From positions 1 through 46,116 of the forward strand of contig CAZYME010000020.1 in the NCBI GenBank assembly GCA_964648115.1: DNA of 46,116 bases, written 5' to 3'. Under the pieces are notes generated by a model. The model did not search any database. It had not been told where the DNA came from and saw only the letters and a list, made by a program, of their open reading frames with translations. The DNA is from CAZYME01 sp964648115. Its GTDB lineage: Bacteria; Pseudomonadota; Gammaproteobacteria; Legionellales; Legionellaceae. The translations under genes and the position numbers were made by a program. This document shows positions 41,212-46,116 of this stretch, piece by piece (position 1 is the stretch's first letter; each line of letters starts with the position of its first letter).

Positions 41212-41457
41212 TCAATGGATGCGACCTTTATCCAGTCGTTTACGAATTTTTCGCAATTTAAATTCACGTAAATTCCCAGTTGGGCAATTAATATCCTTTT
41301 CTTGCTCATAAACATTGGTAAGATGTGCGGGATGAGATCTACTGTGTAGCCGATAAGAATGATGAAGTTTGTTGTGTTTATGGTGAAGGCCGTCACCATA
41401 GTGACGTAGCATTTTTTCTCGCATGCTTGCGGTAGTGTGTTGTAATTTTTCGGACAT
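41212..41457 (-). CDS. Small basic His-rich protein, unknown
   Basis: 81 residues from the ATG at 41457, which has AAGGA 7 nt upstream; a longer frame from 41517 lacks this. The middle is His-rich (GLHHKHNKLHHSYRLHSRSH) and the C-terminus is basic (LRKIRKRLDKGRIH). No membrane span or signal. No family recognised. The ribosome site and a clean terminator downstream argue for expression. Metal binding or nucleic-acid binding are possible from composition only. Confidence 0.6.
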   Translation of the reverse strand: MSEKLQHTTASMREKMLRHYGDGLHHKHNKLHHSYRLHSRSHPAHLTNVYEQEKDINCPTGNLREFKLRKIRKRLDKGRIH

Positions 41458-41565
41458 GATTATTTCCTTACGACAAGTTGGATTACCAAACTCTGTTATT
41501 TCCATAAACAATCTCAACAGAGCTTACTAGAATTATAGCCGAATAATGCAACTATGAAAGACGAA

Positions 41566-41574
41566 TTATTCACA
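41566..41574 (+). promoter_or_regulatory. DnaA box (TTATTCACA)
   Basis: Exact match to the consensus TTATNCACA in the gap upstream of atpI, 143 bp from a second match at 41717. Confidence 0.45.
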
Positions 41575-41610
41575 GCAATTCCAGCCGTAAAACCAATGAT
41601 CAGCCGGATC

Positions 41611-41653
41611 GCCCTCTACCATTGATGGGAGAGGGTGCCCGATATCGGGAGAA
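41611..41653. repeat. CCCTCTACCATTGATGGGAGAGGG repeat
   Basis: CCCTCT-ACCATTGATGGG-AGAGGG hairpin followed by GCCCGATATCGGG, a second short palindrome. Related to the CCTCTCCC/GCCCGACAGGGC element at 30277-30410, in opposite orientation. Confidence 0.65.
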
Positions 41654-41712
41654 GGAACGCAACTACAAGCCTCAGTTTTTGGGCGGGAATTGCTGAATTA
41701 TTCAGGTTGTCG

Positions 41713-41741
41713 TTGCTTATCCACATTGATTACTTTATAAT
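41713..41741 (+). promoter_or_regulatory. atp operon promoter with overlapping DnaA box
   Basis: TTGCTT (41713-41718), 17 bp, perfect TATAAT (41736-41741), 12 bp before the atpI start. A perfect DnaA box TTATCCACA (41717-41725) overlaps the end of the -35 and the spacer, so DnaA bound there would block RNA polymerase. The overlap is seen in sequence; regulation is inferred. Confidence 0.6.
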
Positions 41742-41753
41742 CCGCGCGAAAAG

Positions 41754-42131
41754 ATGGGTGTATCTGTGAAAAATCAGCGAGGCTTGCAAGGTGCTCAGCG
41801 TTTGTTGATGTGCCAGATCAGTATGACAGTATTGCTTGCAGCAATTGCCCTGTTGTATTCGAGCATAGCTGCAATGTCGGCAATATTAGGCGGGTTAGTT
41901 AGCATAGTACCCACCGCTTATTTTGCAACAAAATTGTTTCGGCATCACGGAGCACATGCGGCGCGTCAAATCGTTAGCAGCTTCTATAAAGGTGAAGCGC
42001 TGAAAATAATATTGACGATAGCCCTATTTGGGTTGGTATTTAAATTTTTTAATATCATCCCTCTGATATTTTTTGCTGTATACATAATGGTGCAAATGGT
42101 TTTATGGTTTGCTCCGTTAATATTTAGATAA
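41754..42131 (+). CDS. atpI: ATP synthase subunit I
   Basis: 125 residues with four hydrophobic spans (CQISMTVLLAAIALLYSSIA; the AAMSAILGGLVSIVPTAYFA segment; then two more), matching the AtpI/AtpZ-type assembly factor that heads proteobacterial atp operons and helps c-ring assembly. ATG at 41754; a GTG at 41766 is an alternative start. Confidence 0.88.
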   Translation: MGVSVKNQRGLQGAQRLLMCQISMTVLLAAIALLYSSIAAMSAILGGLVSIVPTAYFATKLFRHHGAHAARQIVSSFYKGEALKIILTIALFGLVFKFFNIIPLIFFAVYIMVQMVLWFAPLIFR

Positions 42132-42153
42132 TTAATTGGGATAAGCAAATAAA

Positions 42154-42990
42154 GTGACTGAAATGGTATCTAGCACACATTATATCAAGCATCACCTGAC
42201 GTACTTGACCTACAACGTCAAGACCATGAGCTTAGGCTCTAATGGTGGTTTTTGGACATTAAATTTAGACACCCTGTTCTTTTCCATTGTTTTGGGTCTC
42301 TCCGCACTTCTGTTTTTATATGTGGCCGCGCGACGTGTAACCACTGGTGTTCCGGGTAAAATGCAGAATTTTGCCGAGCTCATGCTGACCTTTGCCGATA
42401 ACCAAGTAAAAGATTGCTTCCATGGTAAAAATAACGTTATTGGCCCATTAGCGCTCACCATATTTATATGGGTCTTCCTAATGAATTTTATGGATATTGT
42501 GCCGGTGGATGTATTGCCCGCATTAGCGCAGCTAGTTGGTATTCATTATTTAAAAGTGGTACCTACTAATGACCTTAACTTAACATTTGCATTGTCATTG
42601 TCGGTTTTTTTCCTCATATTCTTTTACAGCTTAAAGATAAAAGGCCTTAAAGGGTTTACAAAAGAGCTCACAATGCAACCTTTTAACCATGTGCTTTTTA
42701 TTCCATTTAATTTGTTGCTGGAGTTGGTCGGCCTTATTGCAAAACCCATTTCGTTATCTCTACGGTTATTCGGCAATTTATACGCCGGCGAATTAATTTT
42801 TATCTTGATAGCGTTGCTAACATTGAATGCGACTTCATCCTCGGTTGCGACTACTGCAACATTGGGTGTGGCACAGTTTTTGCTGTCTTTGGCCTGGTCG
42901 ATTTTTCACATCCTGGTCATTACGTTGCAAGCATTTATTTTCATGGTCCTGACGATTGTTTACCTTAGTCTGGCTCACGAAGATCATTAA
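42154..42990 (+). CDS. atpB: ATP synthase F0 subunit a
   Basis: 278 residues, five or six membrane spans. The essential proton-channel Arg is in SLSLRLFGNLYAGELI, and the C-terminus has LQAFIFMVLTIVYL. Moves protons with the c ring. The start is GTG at 42154; an ATG three codons on (42163) lacks a ribosome site. Confidence 0.96.
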   Translation: MTEMVSSTHYIKHHLTYLTYNVKTMSLGSNGGFWTLNLDTLFFSIVLGLSALLFLYVAARRVTTGVPGKMQNFAELMLTFADNQVKDCFHGKNNVIGPLALTIFIWVFLMNFMDIVPVDVLPALAQLVGIHYLKVVPTNDLNLTFALSLSVFFLIFFYSLKIKGLKGFTKELTMQPFNHVLFIPFNLLLELVGLIAKPISLSLRLFGNLYAGELIFILIALLTLNATSSSVATTATLGVAQFLLSLAWSIFHILVITLQAFIFMVLTIVYLSLAHEDH

Positions 42991-43025
42991 CCGTTTTATT
43001 ATCATTGTCCATTAAGGGGATTTAT

Positions 43026-43316
43026 ATGCAAGCTGCAAATTTAATAGCTCAAGTTCAAGGCATGACGGTCATTGCGGTCGCTTTGTTGATTGGATTAGGC
43101 GCTTTAGGTACTGCGATTGGTTTTGGATTGTTAGGCGGTAAGTTTCTTGAAGGTTCAGCACGACAACCAGAAATGGTCCCTATGTTACAGGTAAAAATGT
43201 TCATCGTAGCAGGTCTTTTGGACGCGGTAACCATGATTGGTGTAGGTATTGCATTGTACTTTACGTTTGCTAACCCATTCATCGATGCGCTCTTAACTCA
43301 CATCGCTGCTTCTTGA
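43026..43316 (+). CDS. atpE: ATP synthase F0 subunit c
   Basis: 96 residues, a two-helix hairpin. Helix 1 has GLGALGTAIGFGLLGGKFLE, the loop has ARQPE, and helix 2 has GLLDAVTMIGVGIALYF with the proton-binding Asp. AAGGGGA precedes the ATG at 43026; an in-frame TTG at 43005 is not needed. About 15 residues longer than the E. coli protein at its two ends. Confidence 0.96.
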   Translation: MQAANLIAQVQGMTVIAVALLIGLGALGTAIGFGLLGGKFLEGSARQPEMVPMLQVKMFIVAGLLDAVTMIGVGIALYFTFANPFIDALLTHIAAS

Positions 43317-43371
43317 TAACACGTAAGCCAAGGGTACTTAACGTGCCCTTATCGTTACAGGAGGAATAAAA

Positions 43372-43842
43372 TTGGATATCAATTTAACATTGGTTATACA
43401 GGTGCTGGTTTTTGCAGCGTTTGTATTATTCACCATGAAATTTGTTTGGCCACCACTGGTAAAAGCGTTGGAAGAACGGCAAGAGAAAATTGCTGATGGC
43501 TTGGCTGCAGCAGAGCGTGGACGAAGAGAATTAGAATTAGCACAACATCGCGTTAAAGACGAGATGAAGCAAGCTAAAGTCCAAGCTACTGACATTATCG
43601 AAAAAGCTAATCGTCGTGCGACCCAAATCATCGAAGAAGCAAAAGATGAGGCACGTCAGGAAGCACAAAAATTAGCGAAAATTGCAGAAGAGCAAATTAC
43701 GCAAGAAGTACACCGTGCTAAAGATACACTTAGAAAACAAGTGGCAGTTTTGGCAGTTGCCGGTGCTGAAAAAATTCTGATGCGCGAAATTGACACCAAG
43801 GCAAATCAGGCGCTTTTAGACAACTTAATCGAAGAGATTTGA
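43372..43842 (+). CDS. atpF: ATP synthase F0 subunit b
   Basis: 156 residues: N-terminal membrane anchor VIQVLVFAAFVLFTMKFVWP, then a long charged helix (peripheral stalk). Starts with TTG at 43372, backed by a very strong ribosome site (CAGGAGGAA) and the family N-terminus DINLTL; no ATG fits. Confidence 0.95.
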   Translation: MDINLTLVIQVLVFAAFVLFTMKFVWPPLVKALEERQEKIADGLAAAERGRRELELAQHRVKDEMKQAKVQATDIIEKANRRATQIIEEAKDEARQEAQKLAKIAEEQITQEVHRAKDTLRKQVAVLAVAGAEKILMREIDTKANQALLDNLIEEI

Positions 43843-43843
43843 T

Positions 43844-44389
43844 ATGTCAGACCACACTACAATCGCTAGACCCTACGCCAAGGCAATCTTTAATCATGCA
43901 CTTGCGGCAAAGCTTTTAGCTGCGTGGTCAGCTACACTGCATAATTTAGCGGAAGCTGTGCTTCACCCAGATGCTGAGTATTTCATTTCTAATCCTGCTA
44001 CTACCGCAGAGTTACAAACACAGTTACTGTTAACGGTTTGTGCCACAAATCCTGCCAGCGAAAAGAAAATGATCGAAAATTTGGTTGAATTATTGGCGGA
44101 AAATAAACGGCTGTTGGTACTGCCTGATATTTATGCTCAGTTTGAGGCGTTGCGTGCCGAACAAGAAAAAACCTTGACGGCAAATGTGAGTAGCTTTTCA
44201 GAATTGACGAACGCTGAACAGAAAAAACTAATTGAATCTTTGAGCCAGCGTTTGCAACGGCAAGTCACGCTGGAAATAACGATTGATAAATCACTGTTGG
44301 GTGGCGCCGTCATCCGTGCAGGGGATCTAGTCATTGATGGCTCGGTGCGAGGTAAATTAAATAAACTCGGCACTAGCTTGGCCGCGTAA
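43844..44389 (+). CDS. atpH: ATP synthase F1 subunit delta
   Basis: 181 residues. N-terminal TIARPYAKAIFNHAL and C-terminal ITIDKSLLGGAVIRAGDLVI with DGSVRGKL are the OSCP/delta signatures. Links the b stalk to the alpha subunits. Starts 1 bp after atpF. Confidence 0.96.
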   Translation: MSDHTTIARPYAKAIFNHALAAKLLAAWSATLHNLAEAVLHPDAEYFISNPATTAELQTQLLLTVCATNPASEKKMIENLVELLAENKRLLVLPDIYAQFEALRAEQEKTLTANVSSFSELTNAEQKKLIESLSQRLQRQVTLEITIDKSLLGGAVIRAGDLVIDGSVRGKLNKLGTSLAA

Positions 44390-44406
44390 TTTAGAGGATA
44401 TATTCC

Positions 44407-45960
44407 ATGTCAGAACAAGTAGCGTTAAATCCATCTGAAATCAGCGAATTAATCAGAAAAAAAATAGAACAATTTAATGTTGTTTCAGAAGCACGTAATG
44501 AAGGCACGATTGTTAGCTTGAAAGACGGTATCGTCCGTTTACATGGCTTAGCCGATGTCATGCAAGGTGAAATGATTGAGTTTCCCGGTGGCATATATGG
44601 CTTGGCGTTGAACTTAGAGCGCGATTCAGTTGGCGCTGTAATCATGGGCGATGCTAGTAGCCTTTCAGAAGGCCAAAAAGGTAAATGTACTGGCCGTATT
44701 TTAGAAGTCCCTGTTGGTCGCGGTTTGCTAGGTCGCGTAGTTGACGCGCTGGGGAATCCTATTGACGGAAAAGGGCCAATCGAATCAGATACATTATCGC
44801 CTATTGAAAAAGTAGCTCCTGGCGTTATTGCACGTAAATCAGTTGATCAGCCAGTACAAACAGGCTTAAAAGCAATCGATGCGATGATCCCTGTAGGGCG
44901 TGGCCAGCGTGAGTTAATCATCGGTGATAGACAAACCGGTAAAACCGCTATCGCTATCGATGCTATTATCAATCAAAAAGGCACAGGCGTACTGTGTGTA
45001 TACGTAGCAATTGGCCAAAAAGCCTCTTCTGTGGCTTCTATTGTTAGAAAGCTTGAAGAGCACGGTGCATTAGAACACACCATCGTTGTTGTCGCAGGTG
45101 CTTCAGACTCAGCTGCATTGCAATTCCTCGCACCTTACGCAGGTTGTGCGATGGGTGAATACTTCATGGAACGCGGTGAAGATGCGTTAGTTGTTTATGA
45201 TGACTTAACGAAACAAGCCTGGGCATACCGTCAAATTTCTCTATTACTACGCCGCCCACCAGGTCGTGAAGCTTATCCTGGCGATATTTTCTACTTGCAC
45301 TCACGTTTGCTAGAAAGAGCTGCGCGTATCAATGCTGCAGAAGTTGAACGTTTGACGAATGGCGAAGTAAAAGGTAAGACAGGTTCATTAACAGCTCTGC
45401 CAATTATTGAAACACAGGCTGGTGACGTTTCGGCGTTTGTACCAACCAACGTAATTTCGATTACCGACGGCCAGATTTTCCTCGACGTAGATTTGTTTAA
45501 CTCAGGTATTCGCCCAGCGATTAACTCTGGTTTATCTGTTTCTCGCGTAGGTGGTGCTGCACAAACCAAGATCATGAAAAAATTAGGCGGTGGTACGCGT
45601 TTAGCACTGGCTCAGTTCCGTGAATTAGAAGCGTTTTCGCAATTTGCGTCGGATCTGGATGAAGCTACCCGTAAACAGCTAGAGCGTGGACAACGCATTA
45701 CCGAATTGATGAAACAAAAACAGTACTCTCCATTTTCAGTTGCACAAATGGGCGTGTCACTTTTTGTTGCGGAGAAAGGTTACCTGGATGATGTCCCTGT
45801 TACCGAAATAAGCTCTTTTGAAGCGTCATTCCAAGATTACATGCATAGCTCACATGCAGCTCTGATGCATAAAATTAACGAAGCTGGTGCCTATGACGAT
45901 GAAATCGAGTCGCAATTAAAAGCAGCTGTGACGGAATTCAAACGAACTGGTAGCTGGTAG
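44407..45960 (+). CDS. atpA: ATP synthase F1 subunit alpha
   Basis: 517 residues. P-loop GDRQTGKTAIAIDAI, VVYDDLTKQAWAYRQISLLL, and RRPPGREAYPGDIFYLHSRL are all present. Non-catalytic nucleotide-binding subunit; normal length. GAGGA about 10 nt before the ATG. Confidence 0.98.
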   Translation: MSEQVALNPSEISELIRKKIEQFNVVSEARNEGTIVSLKDGIVRLHGLADVMQGEMIEFPGGIYGLALNLERDSVGAVIMGDASSLSEGQKGKCTGRILEVPVGRGLLGRVVDALGNPIDGKGPIESDTLSPIEKVAPGVIARKSVDQPVQTGLKAIDAMIPVGRGQRELIIGDRQTGKTAIAIDAIINQKGTGVLCVYVAIGQKASSVASIVRKLEEHGALEHTIVVVAGASDSAALQFLAPYAGCAMGEYFMERGEDALVVYDDLTKQAWAYRQISLLLRRPPGREAYPGDIFYLHSRLLERAARINAAEVERLTNGEVKGKTGSLTALPIIETQAGDVSAFVPTNVISITDGQIFLDVDLFNSGIRPAINSGLSVSRVGGAAQTKIMKKLGGGTRLALAQFRELEAFSQFASDLDEATRKQLERGQRITELMKQKQYSPFSVAQMGVSLFVAEKGYLDDVPVTEISSFEASFQDYMHSSHAALMHKINEAGAYDDEIESQLKAAVTEFKRTGSW

Positions 45961-45994
45961 TTTGTTAACAAGCTCATAAAGGTGAAACAAGATT

Positions 45995-46116
45995 ATGGCT
46001 GGTGCAAAAGAGATTCGTTCCAAGATTGCGAGTATTAAAAACACGCAAAAAATTACCCGGGCGATGGAAATGGTTGCGGCAAGTAAGATGCGTAAAACGC
46101 AAGAAAGAATGCGTGC
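45995..46116 (+). CDS. atpG: ATP synthase F1 subunit gamma (5' part)
   Basis: The first 40 codons are present (MAGAKEIRSKIASIKNTQKI and then TRAMEMVAASKMRK), the conserved gamma N-terminus; the gene runs off the window. AAAGGTGAAA precedes the ATG. atpD and atpC should follow. Confidence 0.96.
   Translation, partial: MAGAKEIRSKIASIKNTQKITRAMEMVAASKMRKTQERMR

Noticed and set aside
41458..41753. A complete oriC
   Set aside because: Only two DnaA-box matches and no AT-rich 13-mer array seen; reported as a lead, not called as an origin.

Overview
This is a chromosomal segment of a gammaproteobacterium of moderate-to-low GC. Several things fit a Legionellales/Coxiella-like, host-associated lineage: the housekeeping gene content, the transposase type at the left edge, many imperfect and perfect palindromic intergenic repeats, scattered gene remnants, and large orphan membrane/low-complexity proteins. 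This placement is inference; no rRNA or species marker is present.

Layout: (1) 1-8235 is a plus-strand accessory block bounded by two transposase remnants (a DDE integrase-like fragment at 50-673 and a decayed IS66 TnpC tail at 8014-8235). It encodes a Rieske-domain protein, a GT2 glycosyltransferase, a large GT-C-like membrane protein, a FkbM methyltransferase and a second large polytopic membrane protein. (2) 8352-18196 is a minus-strand surface-polysaccharide region: a TviB/WbpO-type UDP-HexNAc dehydrogenase, a TviC/WbpP-type 4-epimerase, two GT4 glycosyltransferases and an AsnB-type amidotransferase. It is interrupted at about 11.5-14.7 kb by a defence/toxin-antitoxin patch (MNT plus a truncated HEPN, an EEP-family phosphodiesterase, a HigB-like toxin with an internal stop plus an intact HTH antitoxin, and an AAA/DUF4143 ATPase). 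(3) 18.4-21.6 kb holds an orphan Pro/Ser-rich protein, an intact HEPN-MNT pair, a parS-like site, a pirin, an acetyltransferase fragment and tRNA-Asn. (4) 21.6-32 kb is mostly housekeeping: aspC, uvrB, nth, a soluble RnfB-like ferredoxin, metG, ubiX, queC and a ManC/AlgA-type bifunctional enzyme, plus one orphan membrane protein with a 39-bp tandem duplication. (5) 32.3-34.3 kb is a 635-aa orphan protein with membrane and coiled-coil segments and its own promoter. (6) 34.3-46.1 kb is the classic origin-proximal synteny: mnmG-rsmG-parA-parB, yraN-diaA and two BON lipoproteins, then atpI-B-E-F-H-A and the start of atpG, which runs off the window.

How the genes work together: the ParAB proteins encoded at 36.9-38.6 kb probably bind the parS-like site near 20.2 kb. 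DiaA and two DnaA-box matches upstream of the atp operon suggest that replication initiation takes place in this part of the chromosome. TviB/TviC would supply UDP-GalNAcA and ManC would supply GDP-mannose to the several glycosyltransferases for cell-surface glycans. At least four families of palindromic intergenic repeats punctuate the gene borders. I found no CRISPR array and no rRNA. Nothing here is clearly a new system. The best candidates for new biology are the Rieske/glycosyltransferase locus, the three orphan proteins, and the overlap of a DnaA box with the atp promoter.
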